Shown: one piece after another, positions 12,232 through 24,791 of the stretch
Layout of the letters: every line of letters starts with the position of its first letter
Position numbering within the stretch: the stretch's first letter is position 1
NCBI GenBank assembly: GCA_030549775.1
Contig: CM060174.1
Coordinates: forward strand, 30,880,117-30,944,116
Length of the DNA stretch: 64,000 nucleotides
Source of the DNA: Tamarix chinensis
Taxonomy: Eukaryota > Streptophyta > Magnoliopsida > Caryophyllales > Tamaricaceae
Reading direction: 5' to 3'
The notes under the pieces: model-generated
Seen by the model: the letters and a program-made list of their open reading frames with translations, nothing else
Database searches by the model: none
What the model was told of the DNA's origin: nothing
Position numbers and translations under genes: made by a program

Positions 12232-13400
12232 CTCTCTAAGGGTCTCTACCTTGGAGGGAGATGTTAACCTTCAATTTTTTTTTCACTAGCGTGCCACTAT
12301 GTCCCAATTTAAGGAGTAACATTATTTAAGGACTATGAGACCTACTATATTGCTTTTCGGCTCTAGTATATCCAAGCAAACCATTATATCTCTGGGTTTA
12401 AGGTAAGCGTATTATGCTGCTTTTGGGAAGCGATATGTCCAGGTATATTGCTATGTCCCTGGGTTTAAGGTAAGGGTACTATTTTGCTTTCGGGTGCTAA
12501 TATGACTAGGTATACCACTACGCCCCTTGGTTGATTTGTATCCATCTAGAGTTAAGGAATTAAAATTGGAAATGCTTGTTGTGTAATGAAAGAAATGGAT
12601 TGCTTATTCAGTAGTTACCTCAGTGTTCTACCTTAGTATTATGATGGATTGTTGGTTCAATAGTTACCTCAGTTCTCTACCTTGGAACTATGATGGATTG
12701 TTGTTTCTATATCTTCTTCAGTACCCTAAAGTTGTTTGTGTTGGAGTTTTTTTTTGTTTAGTAGTCACCTTAGTGACCTACCCTAGTGCTCTTTTATATT
12801 CTTATATTAGCAATTGCCTTAGTATCCTACCACTGTAATTATAATATATTTAACTATATGAATATGATTTTATGCTTTGAATATATTAAAAATGGTTTTG
12901 TATGTTTTGATGCTGAATTGAGACTTAGACATTGATATAATTTTATTCATGAATATTATTGTATGGTTCATGCCTTGTACTTACATAAGCTTTTCCGTTT
13001 TTTTGTGACTTTGTAAAATGTGGGTATGATGCCACTTGTGAGGTATTGTGATTTACTTAGTATGAAAAAGACATGTTGATACTAATTTTGCATATGACTA
13101 TGTGAGGGCTGTGGAATAATATGAAGCTTGTCAGCATGGGAAGGATAACTAGTGTCCTTGGAAAGAGGTTCCATTTTCATAATGGGCCTATTGGTCTAAT
13201 AGTTAGAGTAAACACAAGTTGTACCTTCGGGTGTTGGAATCTTTTTAAATCAATTTTTTTCCTTTTTGACTCTTATGTCCCTTGCTATATTTTGATCATA
13301 TAGTTACCTAAGACATTCATTCATAATTCTATTACATATTATTTCTAGTTCTGATGATTTACACTACTTGAGTTTGGTTTTAGCATTCACATTTGGCGTA
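12232..13400. repeat. Tandem-repeat-bearing LTR-like sequence
   Basis: No gene was seen. There are 67-bp units at 12372-12438 and 12439-12505, with more degenerate copies on either side (from about 12290 and to about 12540), marked by 'CTGGGTTTAAGGTAAG'. A second array has 49-bp units at 12609-12657 and 12658-12706, marked by 'GTTACCTCAG' and 'ATGATGGATTGTTG'. This style of sequence is common in plant LTRs, but no LTR end was found. The rest to 13400 is unassigned. Confidence 0.6.
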
Positions 13401-14699
13401 AGAAAGGTGAGGAGTCAGACTAAATCTAACTAAGGCAGTATCACCTAGTAATTTAGTAATTAACACTTCTATAAAAATAAAGCTTTTCAGTTGGCAAAAT
13501 AGAGGAGTTGTAGCACACCAACAAGAATCCATAATCAACTATGGGCTAAACCACTTCCTTAGAGTAGCGACCCCTAAAGAGCTAACATTCTCAATCTTAA
13601 GGTCTTTCACTATAAGTATTATTATATTAAATATGGTGACTATGAAATCACATATTAATCACATTTGTCCTATTTTCATACTTAAATATTTTAACTCATT
13701 TTGAAAAATCTAAGATAAATATAATCAATGTCAACGCAAATGTTAATCATTAAAAATATACTAAGGGCATATTAGGCTCCATTGTTCACACTTAGGCAGT
13801 TTAAGTCAAAAATGACCAAAAGGCCCTTGGGGCTAAAATATCCACATTATCATCCATTTTAAATACTAATACAATTTTATTTATTAATTTGTCAAGAAAA
13901 TAGTAAAATGAAATAATTAAATTATTTAACGTGCAAGTAAATTACAAGATACTCTAAATGACCATTTTGCTCTTCTATATGATTTGCATGAAAAACCTTA
14001 AAATGATTTCTAGAACATCAAATAATATTTTCATATTCTCAACAATAAATAGAATATATCAGACATGCTTATAACAATAATTATCATGATATACTCCAGT
14101 TGGTTAAAATACCCATAGGATGTATAATAATAATAATACTCATGCTGAAACTTACATATCTGAAATATCAAAGCACACATCTCCATATTTAACAATAATT
14201 GAGTCATATTAAGCATTCATATCAAGTTCATTCTCACAGTATGCTTAAATGACCAAATTACCCCTATAGTGAATGAGAATAATATTTAAATTAAAAATAC
14301 GTCAGGGCATGCTCAACCTATTATATTAGATATACATGACATATATAATTAATTTCCATCATTTTAACATACATTTTGTACACATAATAATTTCCACAAG
14401 TTAACATTTTTATTGTACCAAATCTTATACTATCATTATTTGGAAAATATTAACAATGTAACGAATATATTTAATACAAATTAGACTTCAAAATCCTAGT
14501 GTACTATTATGCGATATCTGAACATTTTAGTAGATAATATGGATTACCTAATTTATGACAAAAACAAAAATTATAGACAATCTACTAAAAATTATTAGTG
14601 TTACCTAATGAAAATTTTATACAAAAATAATAACCAATTAACAAAATTTATATTTAACCAATTAAAAAATAAATATTTTATTAACATATTTAGCAAGGA
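13401..14699. other. AT-rich stretch, no gene seen
   Basis: Low-complexity AT-rich DNA. Words such as AAATGACCAAATTACCCC recall long-LTR sequence on the minus strand, but no boundary was found. The short open frame at 14031-14216 minus has no support. Confidence 0.4.
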
Positions 14700-15150
14700 G
14701 AAAGTACCAAAATGCCCTTATGTTGAAAATGTGCAAAATTTATATGAAATCCTCATGTTGCTGATGTAACATGAATTTTGACATTGCAAGAGGCTTTAAG
14801 GAAGCGGAGATGGAAAGGAAACCAGAGAAGGGAGGAGAAACTTAGGCAAGGCTTGGGGATGAGTGTGAGATGGTGGTGGTAATGGTTGGCAACATAGTAA
14901 GGGAAGAAGTGGCACATGATGTAGATGCAGGTTTAGGGGGTTGTGTGTGGGCTATAATTAGAGGAAGAAAGGGGTCAAGGGTGGTGTAAAGAAGGAATAT
15001 GAGGTTTGGCAATGGCTATGGGGAAGAGGAGGTTAGAAGGGCTGAGTGAGGAGCCACTTGCTAGATGGTGGAATTTGGGTAGCAAGCTCAATTACATGGA
15101 AGGTGAGGGAAGAGGGTGATGGTTGGGCTACGTAGAATGATAAGCAACAT
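14700..15150 (-). repeat. Purine-rich LTR-type tract
   Basis: A G+A-rich block, the minus-strand look of the C+T tract found in the long LTRs (compare 19320-20470). It is probably the 5' part of a decayed minus-strand LTR; its ends were not found. Confidence 0.4.
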
Positions 15151-15224
15151 GTAATCCAAGTTTTCCACTTGCCAAAATCTTCCATATTCCATTATTAGAG
15201 TAACAAGAAAATTCTAGTCTGACA

Positions 15225-15775
15225 CTAGTAAGAGTAACCAAACTATAGTCAAGAACATTCTAAAATGCTTGAGAATGACAAAGGAAATGTTCTAGGTATA
15301 TAGAATATAACAATATATGTTTGCAAGAAGTTACATAGTTGTGAGATTACAAATATATAGAGATGAATTTTTATAATATCTAGGTTACGTGGATTACCTT
15401 AATGATTACATTTTTGGTTGAAAGAGTCTGAACCAAGATATGGTTATTGATTCTGCAATAGAAGTAATGTATATTGCTACTTTAGAATATCAAAAGAAGT
15501 AGTGTAGATTAGGAAATCCATCGTTAAACTAGATTTAGTTCCTAGCATCCTAAGTCTAGTTTCTTCACAATATGACAACAATGGAGCTATTGCACAAGCT
15601 AAGGAGCTAGGGTCTCATCAGAAGACAAAGCACATACTCAAGAAATATCACATTAATTGATCGATTGTCCAAAGTGGTGATGTGAATTTATGCAAGCTTC
15701 TTACATATGAAAATATTTTCTATCCATTAACACAACCTCCTCCACAACCTAAGTTTGAAACATCATACTAGTTCA
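15225..15775 (+). pseudogene. Ty1/copia pol fragment (end of RT and RNase H)
   Basis: This is the C-terminal part of a copia polyprotein that would copy the element's RNA and remove it from RNA:DNA hybrids. Across shifting frames one can read NILKCLRMTKEMFLVY (the segment after RT), VVRLQIYRDEF and NDYIFG (start of RNase H), then VIDSAIEVMYIA matching the usual 'ADST.EAEYIA' segment. After that comes NNGAIAQAKELGSHQKTKHI, which matches the RNase H block DN.GAI..AK....H..SKHI, and then YHIN and SGDVN. At least three frame changes and several stops break it. A polypurine tract and a copia LTR follow directly, so it is the 3' end of the internal region in its natural place. Everything upstream (gag, integrase, most of RT) is missing. 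Confidence 0.75.
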
Positions 15776-15811
15776 CAAAAAATTTTGCTTGTGCATGATT
15801 TGTCCTAATGT

Positions 15812-15821
15812 AAGCGGGAGA
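15812..15821 (+). other. Copia polypurine tract
   Basis: AAGCGGGAGA lies immediately before the LTR start and after the RNase H fragment, where the plus-strand primer of a copia element belongs. Related elements commonly have AAGTGGGAGA here. Confidence 0.65.
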
Positions 15822-15822
15822 C

Positions 15823-16405
15823 TCTTGGAAATATGCCCTAAAACCAATCATAGTTGATGATCTGTGTTCCCATATTTAGTGATTGTGCTTATTAATCAAA
15901 TATCATTTGATGTAATTTATTCAAATGATTTACCCCTTTGAGTAATTATTCTTTATAGATAATTAAGTGTGTGACTAAATTGTTGAACTATACTAAATAA
16001 TAGAAATTTTATTATTCAACAAGTGTCCCTAGTCTAGTATTAGAAGACTTGTATATTGATTAGTTGATGATCATGTTCCATTTATCATAGTTATGGGATA
16101 TCAAACTAATAACATACATACATGTTATAAAAAATGCTATTGGAACAACCAAAATAGGAGGACACTATACTAAATATTGCATGCAGTGCCATCAGTATTA
16201 GTGTTCTTTGAATAGTATATTATATTTTAACTTGAGATCTTTGTATATGATGGAATGATGATCACCATGTTTTGATGTTACCAAACTTTAGTATTATTAG
16301 GATTGATCATAAGGGTAAAGATCAAACATAAAGTGAATCATATAGAGGCATATAGATGATTAGGATGGGATTTTCCCCTCTCGTGACATAAGAGAGCTAT
16401 TTCTA
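15823..16405 (+). repeat. Copia LTR, left half
   Basis: It opens with TCTTGGAAATATGCCCTA, the Angela/BARE-type LTR start with G to C at the second base. It aligns in reverse complement with 6225-6805. It is interrupted at 16405 by the reversed long LTR; the rest resumes at 20754. Confidence 0.8.
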
Positions 16406-19038
16406 TGTAATACCCTAAAAATTTCCTACTGAAAAATTTCATTTAAAAAGTTTATTGCTAAAGCCAAATTGGTAAATCATGGGATGTTACTGACACACTT
16501 GATACAATTCTAGTTTATATTATTATTATTATGTTATCAAGTACTAAATCTAAAATCTTTACCCAACTTAAATGAATGACACAATTATAAAATCAGGGTA
16601 TCAAGAGAGTAAAGTAATTCAACATTGTTCCAAATAAAAATAATGGTTAGTGGTTACAAATTTTTAATGAAAGGAAATACATAAAGTAAATGTTTCAAAG
16701 GAGAATGATAAAGAAGGAAAACTAGTTTAAAATAATAAATAGAAAGCATAGCTCTTCAAACCAATCTCCTTATAAAACGATATCTCTCCACTCTGTTAAA
16801 GCATTATAATTAGAGAAGTTATCTATTGAGTCTTCATGCACCTGCATAGGCTAAGAAGGGGTCTTTGCTCGTGGGAATAAGCAACACCCAAAATAAGGGT
16901 GATTATTACGCTACATATTTGTATTGTAATAATTCAGTCAAGGAGGTTAGACATATCAATAAGGAATGACATACGCATAAGTAGATTATATCAAATCACT
17001 CATTATTATCCGAACTCAACATATTCGAGTAATAATTTGCTAGCTTGTGATTTTATCCACATGGGTTCATAGACCCTACTATTCTCACTGGTGGAATGGT
17101 AAATATGTACAAGTTCAAGGGAGGATGCTCCTAACCACTATTCTCTTCGGTTGATCCATAATCAAAATACAACCCCGGGGCAACAGGCTCCTAGCCACTA
17201 TTATCACCCGTCGATCGCTAATCAAAGTATAACTGATCCTAACCCATTAGTGTTCTACTATAAGTAATTAGTGTCTTTCCCAAACGTTATTATCATCTAA
17301 TGGTTTTATTTACTAGAGTTTAGGACCAATCAGTGGAATGATAGGGTACAACTTCCAGGGCAAGATGCTTCTGGCCATTATTTTTACCAATGGACCTGCA
17401 AGTACAGATGGGTCCAACTCAAGTGATCTGCCAATGTAAGTAATTTATGTAATTATAGACTTATTATCATTCAATATTTTACTTTACTTGATTTTGAGAC
17501 CCCAATATTCTCATCTATAGAATAATAGGATACAACTTCTTGGCCAAGACGCTCCTAACCACTATTTTTACTAATAGACTTGTAGGTACAACTAGGCTTT
17601 ATTAAAGTGATCTTCCACTTTAAATGATTTGTGTCTTCCCAAAGTTATTATCATTCAATGGTTTACTTTAGTTGAGTTTGGGACCCACTATTCTCACTAG
17701 TGGAATGGTATGGTACAACTTCTAGGGCAAAATACTTTTGACCACCTTTCCGGCTAGTGGACCGGATGGTATAACTAGGCCTAATTTAAGGGACCAACCA
17801 CTATATGTAATTAGTGCATTATTCCTGTCTTTTTTAAATCAAGGTTATCACAAAGTCATATACACATACTCATGCAATGCATTAACCTAATACATACCCC
17901 AAAAAAACTTGTCTCCTCTTTAAAACCCTTATCTCATAGCCCTAGCATATTCTTGCCTCCAATTCCTCTTTAGTCCCTAATTTACCCAACAATTCTCATC
18001 ATGTTATTTGGAACCATATATTCAAGATTAGTGACCTATTATCCACATTTTACACATGTGATAATAAATTACCTCTAGGGTTACTATTTACATGTCACCA
18101 TAAAACCTTAATTCCCTAATTTAATCACACTCTCCTAATCAGAGTCATGTGACTCCAAATTTCATTATGCATTCCTAAAATACCAATATAAGCATCATAT
18201 CCAAAAATCAAGTTCAAATCAAAAAAGTATCCTATGTGATAATAATTTAAACCCTAGGCCACTAAAATGCTTAGCTTTAAGGTTACTATTTATTACTCCT
18301 AAGGAACCCTAATCCCACAAGTTAATTATACCTCCTTCTAAAAGATCCATATAACCACAAAATTTAATTTGAGACATGATATGCATAATTTGAGATCCAA
18401 CTCCCTCATCTTATACATACGATAATAACTTACACCTACCATTATTGTTTGGGCCTACTCTAAAACCCTAATTTTTTTTCATTTGGTTATAATTATTATC
18501 TTAGAGCCCTTATGGATACCAAATATAGTATCAATTCCCAAAATTTTATGTTTGACATCATATCCCAAGTTTGGGGTCCAACTTCCCCATTTCTTACATG
18601 CGATAATACCCTACCTCTAGGGTTTAGCTTCTTTGCCTCCCAAAACTGTAATTTTATTTTTTTGGCCATATCTTCCACCTTAGAGCTCAACGAGCTTCCC
18701 AATCTACATGATTACCCAAAAAACCTTCATTAACCCTATTTCTACTTTCTAGTACAAGACCCTCACCATACTCGCATATGATCATAACTTCCCTTAGGTT
18801 TTACTCACCCTTTCATGGTTTTTTCACTTCCTTACTTTATATACCATATACCTCCTTATTTTGGCCAAAGTTATTTTGTATAGTATCTCCAAATATTTTA
18901 TGCCAATTTACAACCTAAATTACCCTACATGTCACTTTTAATGTAATTACAAAAATAACACTAGGTCTTAAAAACCTTATCTAAGTCATAAGGCATCGAA
19001 CACAAGGACTCTAAAACTTTCTACACATGCAATATCAT

Positions 19039-19098
19039 ATGTTTAGATATAGTCAAGCTATGATACACATGTTTAGATATAGTCAAGCTATGATACAC
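19039..19098. repeat. Perfect 30-bp tandem duplication
   Basis: Two identical 30-bp units (19039-19068 and 19069-19098) starting ATGTTTAGATATAG, inside the solo LTR. The lack of any difference suggests the duplication is recent relative to its host LTR. Confidence 0.9.
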
Positions 19099-19319
19099 AT
19101 GCAACACAAAAATCATCCATCATTTTATGCGTACCATAACATAACACACAATAATGGAATTTATTAAACAAAATAAAACCCTAGCTATCACCGTATCCTT
19201 ATCACATCGAATCTAGTCTCTAAGCATGCATGACCTATGCCTCCTCATCCACTATCATAAAAAAATAGCTAGAAATATGGAAATATACAAAATTTGTTTT
19301 TATTTTCAATTTATTTCTA

Positions 19320-20470
19320 AAAGAAAAAAAGGGAGTCTAGGAATAAAGAAAAATTAAGGAGGATAGAGAAAGCAAAGGTGACTAAAATGGAGGAGAAAAA
19401 GGAGCAGGCAAAAGTTACGACAACGACAACAGTTAATTTTAGTTGCGAAGGGTATGGGTTAATAGCTCAAGGTCAAGGATGGTGGTAAAACTAAGTCAAG
19501 CTAGTGTGAGGGAAGTAAGTGGTGGTGGAGTTGGAGACTAGTGGTGATGTAGGATGGCATACAACCGAGATGGAGAAGAAAAGATGGGGAGAAAAGGGGG
19601 GCTATTAAGGCTGACTAAGTAGGCTGGGGCACTTATGCATGGTGGCTACAACATGGTGGTGGCAAGGAAGGAAAAATGGTTGGCGATGGTGGATCTAGAA
19701 TAATGAATCCTACAACTACTATAGGCTCAAGAGAATAGAAGAAAATGAAGGATGGAAAGGGTGGCCTTATAGGCATGGATAGGGTGTAAGTAGAGAAGAT
19801 AGGTGGTATAAGAGGGTAGTTCGGCAGCAAAGATTGTGGTGTGGTGTTAGAGCAGGCCAAGATAGGAAGGCATGTAAAAATAAAGGAGGTCAACAATTGG
19901 AGTGGAAAGGAATATAGGGGTATTAATATATAGGGAAAGGAGCTGAGGGAGTGGGGAAGATAATAGGGGTGGGTGCACGTTTTGACATGCATGGCTATAA
20001 GGGAGGGAAGAATTATTGGAGGCAATAAAGTAGGTTAGGAAGGGAAAACTTAGGGTAATATGTGGCCAAGTGTAGGGGGTTTAGGGGCGCATGCAAACGT
20101 GCATGGCCCTACATGGCTGAGATAGGAAAGGGGGAAAGTTTGGTTGGGTGTAGGGTAGTTTTAGGGGACAAAAATGGCGGGGGAAGGATGGTGATGAGAG
20201 GGCGATAGGCACGAGTAAGAAGACAAGGAGAAAAGGGAAAGAAAAAAAATAAAGAAAAAGAATGGGGAGAATAGGCCTAGTTGCCAAGGAAAAGGAAAGG
20301 GAAAGAACAAATGGGGGCCTAAGTCACTTGGGTAGAGAAAGGAGAGAGAATAAAAAATGGGTTATGCTAAGACGATAAAGCCCAGGAAGAAGAACAAGAA
20401 GAAGATAAAAAGGAAATAGAAGAAAAAGGAAAAAAGGAAAAGGAAGAAAAAGGAAAAGGAAAATAGATTT
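19320..20470 (-). other. Purine-rich tract of the solo LTR
   Basis: G+A-rich over more than 1 kb, ending in (GAA/GGA) runs near 20380-20460. It is the minus-strand equivalent of the C+T tract at 8046-9300. The minus-strand open frames at 19633-20025 and 20081-20287 are Pro/Ser/Phe/Leu-rich products of this composition, not genes. Confidence 0.65.
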
Positions 20471-20753
20471 AGGGTTTGAACAAAAATTAGGTTAAATTTT
20501 TATTTTTAGGATAATATTAATTTATCTATAGGGTATCTTGTTATGAAAAATCAATCATGTAAATTTACCGATTTAGGGTTTGTTTAAATAAAAAGGGTAA
20601 GATAAATAATCACAATAATTTGTAAAATAATTTATGTATATTTATATGTCATAGGTTACCAAAAATAATTAAATTAATATTTAAAAGATTAAATAAATTT
20701 AGATCAAATGATAAATGTTCTAAATTAAGATTGCAAAATATTGGGGTGTTATA

Positions 20754-21552
20754 CTTTAGGTCACTCGACAAGTATGACTAATGTTAGCATAGCCATGTTT
20801 AAAGGAGGTGTCATTTGCTTAACATTACTCTTACTTGATGATTGAGAAAAAATGTGATTGAACAATGATGTGATCAATGCCTTCTATTTAATCTAATCAT
20901 ACGACAAAAGGATAAATATACATATTATAATAGGTTATGTTGAGCTTATGACATTCATGTACTTTGGTCTATTATAACGTCTTACTAGAGTCTTCTTATG
21001 ATTTGTGGCATCAAAAGGAGTTTTGGTTCACTCCCAACATTACGTGAACCTATAGCGTCGCACACCAATTGAATAGGATTAAAAATGGACCATAAAATAC
21101 ATAATATGATGTCTTAATATGGTTAATATAGCCCAAAGTTGCATTACTAAAATTTAAAAATAAGGTGCTTTAATTTTATTAAAAACCCAGGTCTAATGTA
21201 ACTAAGGTGGGCTAGGGTTTAAAAATAAACTAAGCTATGTTTTTATTATAGATACCCGTTACTCTATCTTTTTGAATGGTGAAATTTCCGGCTATCATTC
21301 TTTCTTCCCTATGAAATTAAGAGTGATTCCTAGTGGCACTAGCATGCATCCGTGATGATCAACTTATTCTTTGTGTGGATACCAATAGAGGTGTAACGTA
21401 ATTTGCATTTGCTTTCTCAAACAATATTAAAGTCCAGTAATTAGTGTAATCATGAATTAGCTCAAGAATCGGATTAAACCATTCTTACCTTCAATTAAAA
21501 TTAACTAGTTAACCTAATATGGGCAACTAATAGGTTTGATCTTAATCTAGCA
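20754..21552 (+). repeat. Copia LTR, right half
   Basis: It continues the copia LTR interrupted at 16405 and aligns in reverse complement with 5437-6200. Shared landmarks include the ACAAGTATGACTAATGTTAG segment near 20767. The LTR end is placed at CTAGCA (21552) from the alignment and is uncertain by some 15 bp. Confidence 0.75.
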
Positions 21553-21561
21553 TCTATTCTT

Positions 21562-21573
21562 TGGTATTGTAGC
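21562..21573 (+). other. Possible degenerate tRNA-Met primer site
   Basis: TGGTATTGTAGC resembles the initiator-tRNA-Met primer site TGGTATCAGAGC at 9 of 12 bases and sits about 9 bases after the LTR end. If real, this LTR is followed by the start of another internal region, although it is preceded by the end of one. Confidence 0.35.
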
Positions 21574-21574
21574 C

Positions 21575-23087
21575 TTTGATTTTATTATGTTTCATTGTTT
21601 TCGTTAGGTGAAAATCCTTCATTGGCTTCTTTCCCAGAAAGTAGAGGATGATTTATAGGGTAGTGATTCTCAACTAGAGAATGTTAAGGATAATATCGTA
21701 GGCTAGTAGTTTTCCGTTAATTAGGGAGCAAGAGTTACATTCCCATTCAGTTAAAAGTTAGGCTAATAGGCATAGATTTGTTTTACCCATTGTGTTAGAA
21801 TGATTTTGGGTCTTCCTAGTTATTTAAACTCTTTGCTTTGGCTCCTATAATTTGATATTATAATATCTCTCTTCTATGTATATTATTATTTTTATCATTT
21901 TTTACATCAATATTAGTTTATTTTTAGTAGAGCTGATGGTTTTTTTTAATCTAAAATTTTGTTTATCCCATTGAAAAATGACAGGGAGACCCAAAAAATA
22001 CATGAAATTCATATGTGTAATAATTAGAATGATTTGAGTAAATTTGGTGGCCATAATTCTTGCTTGGAAAGTCTCACGACGTAATGTTCATGAGAAGGAA
22101 TAATAATTGTGCATCCAAAGGCTATAGGATGAAATGAGGGTTTTGGTTTACTTAAATTATAAACTAAATATTCAAAGAACATTATTTCCTCAAAATTTTA
22201 ATATTAAATATATATTTTTAAAAGGTGAGGAATTATAGTACTCCTATACTCACTCGTGCTTATGATTATTTTATTTATTGCATCTTTCATTACTATTATA
22301 TTAGTTATGTTAGGCTATATCTCTTTGTTGTGTGAAAGAAAGAACTCTGTATATATATATATTAGTTTTTAAAGATAATGTTTAACATGGTTTTCTTCCC
22401 TTTTATCCAAAGTTTTTTCACCCTCTTATGTATCATCTAACTAATTTCTATAGGAAAATAACACAGATTTGACTTCAAAGAAGCAAATTAACCAATCCCT
22501 TTCAATGATATCAATTTTTAGGCATGAAAATGCTCCAACATATAATGCATATAGCTATGAATCTCTTTACAATGTCTTAAAAACCTTTCTTTTCTTAGTC
22601 TTAATAGCAATCTAAAGTGTATAGGGATATCTGAGTTCAAATATGATAGATGAAATATTGTATATGCCTTACGAGAAGATGAATTCATTTGTATTCACCT
22701 TAAAGGGAGAATAATAGTTGTTAATATTATAACATCAAATAACTAAAGAATTATAAACATCAAATTTCACCTCCACACACATTCTTACACTTATGCTTTA
22801 CTTTAGTATTTTATCTAGGTTTTTCTCTTTTAACCAATTATTTATATCTTAACTGAATCTGCTAAAACTCAATAGTATATATCTTGCTTGTGGTAACAAA
22901 TCTAATTTATTTTTAATTGCACAATTGTGTGCATTTTTCTATCCAAATCTTAATGAATTACCTATCAACTCTACTTACCGTTTCCCTCTTTTTTAGGTAC
23001 AACTCTTAAATTACAAAAAACAAACTATAGGACAAGCTATATGAGTATACTTTAAACTAGCCATTTGTTCTGGCTATAGGAGGTTGG
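21575..23087. other. No gene seen
   Basis: If the preceding primer site is real this would be copia leader and gag, but I could not read any gag motif in any frame. Otherwise it is unassigned AT-rich DNA up to the CATGA target site of the Athila-type element. Confidence 0.35.
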
Positions 23088-23092
23088 CATGA

Positions 23093-24557
23093 TAATAAAT
23101 GGGATTTATAGATTATTTTCATGAATAAAATTGTCATTTATCCAAAATTAATTTTATAAGATTTAATCTTTTTGTCGTGTTTTTCTCTTTTGAACAGATT
23201 TTGGAAGAAAAGAAAAAAATTGAAGAAATTCAAGGACAAATCAACAAAAAGAATAAATCTTATAAATAATACATGAAGAAACACTGAATCAAGGGGAGAA
23301 AAGTTGGAAATGAAGCAAATACACCAAGAGAAGTTGTGTTAAAAATCTTAGGCATTGATTCAAAATCCAGCGGTCGGCAGAGAAGTTGGAGAAAAACACA
23401 GAGGTCCCTTGTTTCCTAAATACGGACCGCGTTTTCCTTAAAAACTGTAACCGTCCACACGACCTTTTTTCCAATATATTCTCTATGAATACAGAGTTTA
23501 GGGGATAGTTCTTTTAGATGTCGAAACATTTTGAAAGTGCTCCTTTTCTCTATTCCCTTTAGAATATACATGTAATGCACAATTCCAACTTCTTTTATAT
23601 TCTTGAATTCTAGTGAACAATTGACAATCTGCACTTCAATTGATAAGTTCCTCTCTATTCCTTTATCAATTTCAGTCTCTCCATTTTGGTTGAATGCAAG
23701 TAAATTATCTACAATTACACTTTTGTTTTTTCTATTGTGGTTGTGTTGTTGGCATTAATTTTAAATCATTGTATGTAATAGTGTGGTTTCCAAATATACA
23801 GATGTTAAGAGTAAATAAAATAGGGTAGGATGATTTGAGGATGGAACTATGTTTCAAATACAATTACATACTTTGAATATTTGGTTCTAGATTAAATTTA
23901 ATTGAATTAACAGATCAAATTGAATGATTTCGTATCATAGATTAATAATTTAAACTAATTAGATTGATCACCTATTTAGTTTAGAACTTTATCTTCGCTA
24001 AGATCATGTAATTAACCCATAATTGTTAATTAATTTGTCTAAAGTAGAAAAAAGATTAATCGTTAATCTTATATGTTAATTCGTACAATATCATAATCCG
24101 AGCTTATATGGTTATGATTGTAGTTGACTACTTTCAATTCATAATGCTGCCATTAATTGAATCTAGTGTTCATAACTTAGGTTATTAAATGGTTAGGAAA
24201 TAAATTGAGAGCTTATTCAATTTATTAAGGTTGAGAGAGAGCAAATGAATGAAATATTATGAGTTTTTAAAGGTCAAAATTAAATCATATAGAATCATTC
24301 TTCTTCTTTGAGTATTTGATATTTTGATTCCATCATCAATTCATTCCTCCCATGTTCATGAAATAGTGATCAAAGCTTAGTATATTTAGATTTAGTATTA
24401 GAATTAATGAAAGTGTATAAATGGAATTATAACATTAATTATAAAATTAATGATTAAAACACCATTCCTTGTGGGTTTGACTCCTTCTTACCATATACTA
24501 AATATTTAGAAATTAGGATTTATTTATTAAATTTGTTGTACACACGATAGTGCATCA
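23093..24557 (+). repeat. 5' LTR of the outer Athila element
   Basis: It begins TAATAAATGGG (the 3' copy has TGATAAATGGG) and ends GATAGTGCATCA. Compared with the 3' LTR it lacks about 70 bp near 23340, which removes one palindromic motif copy. It also has a 33-bp stretch near 24185-24225 that the 3' LTR has lost between two TTATTAA words. It carries one palindromic motif at 23394-23437. Frames at 23289-23634 minus are not genes. Confidence 0.9.
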
Positions 24558-24563
24558 AATTTT

Positions 24564-24581
24564 TGGTGTCGTTACCGGGGA
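24564..24581 (+). other. Primer binding site, tRNA-Asp type
   Basis: TGGTGTCGTTACCGGGGA, six bases after the LTR end. It differs at three positions from the TGGCGCCGTTGCCGGGGA site used by Athila and related plant elements, and is where minus-strand DNA synthesis would start. Confidence 0.85.
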
Positions 24582-24791
24582 ATGGCAATCATAATCTTTA
24601 CTTTTGTTTTTGGTGTTGTTTCTTCTTTTAGTTTTCAATAAATTCTCCAAGTGTACTCATCTATTTTTTAATTGTGTGAAATCCTCCAGCACTCGCAATT
24701 GAGATCGATCGCAATTGAGCATCAAGGGCAGATTATTCCATCTATAGATCCAAATTCTTCCTTTCCAATCGCAACCTGAACAAGAAGGAAA

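Larger units (their letters stand above)
16406..20753 (-). mobile_element. Solo long gypsy LTR nested in a copia LTR
   Basis: A 4.35-kb LTR in reverse orientation. It begins TGTAATACCCTAAAAATTTC and ends GGGGTGTTATA, so the termini are inverted repeats of each other and match the copy at 7633-12226. Read on the minus strand, the internal order agrees: the conserved region at 16850-16925, the repeated 'CACTATT...' blocks at 17080-17800, and the purine-rich tract at 19320-20470. The insertion site is certain because the unbroken copia LTR at 5437-6805 shows the joined sequence. The target duplication has decayed: TTCTA on the left, CTTTA on the right. No internal genes remain, so it is a solo LTR. 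Open frames inside (18496-18733, 19633-20287) are compositional. Confidence 0.8.

Noticed and set aside
19633..20287. Minus-strand frames of 130 and 68 codons
   Set aside because: Compositional products of the purine-rich tract of a solo LTR.
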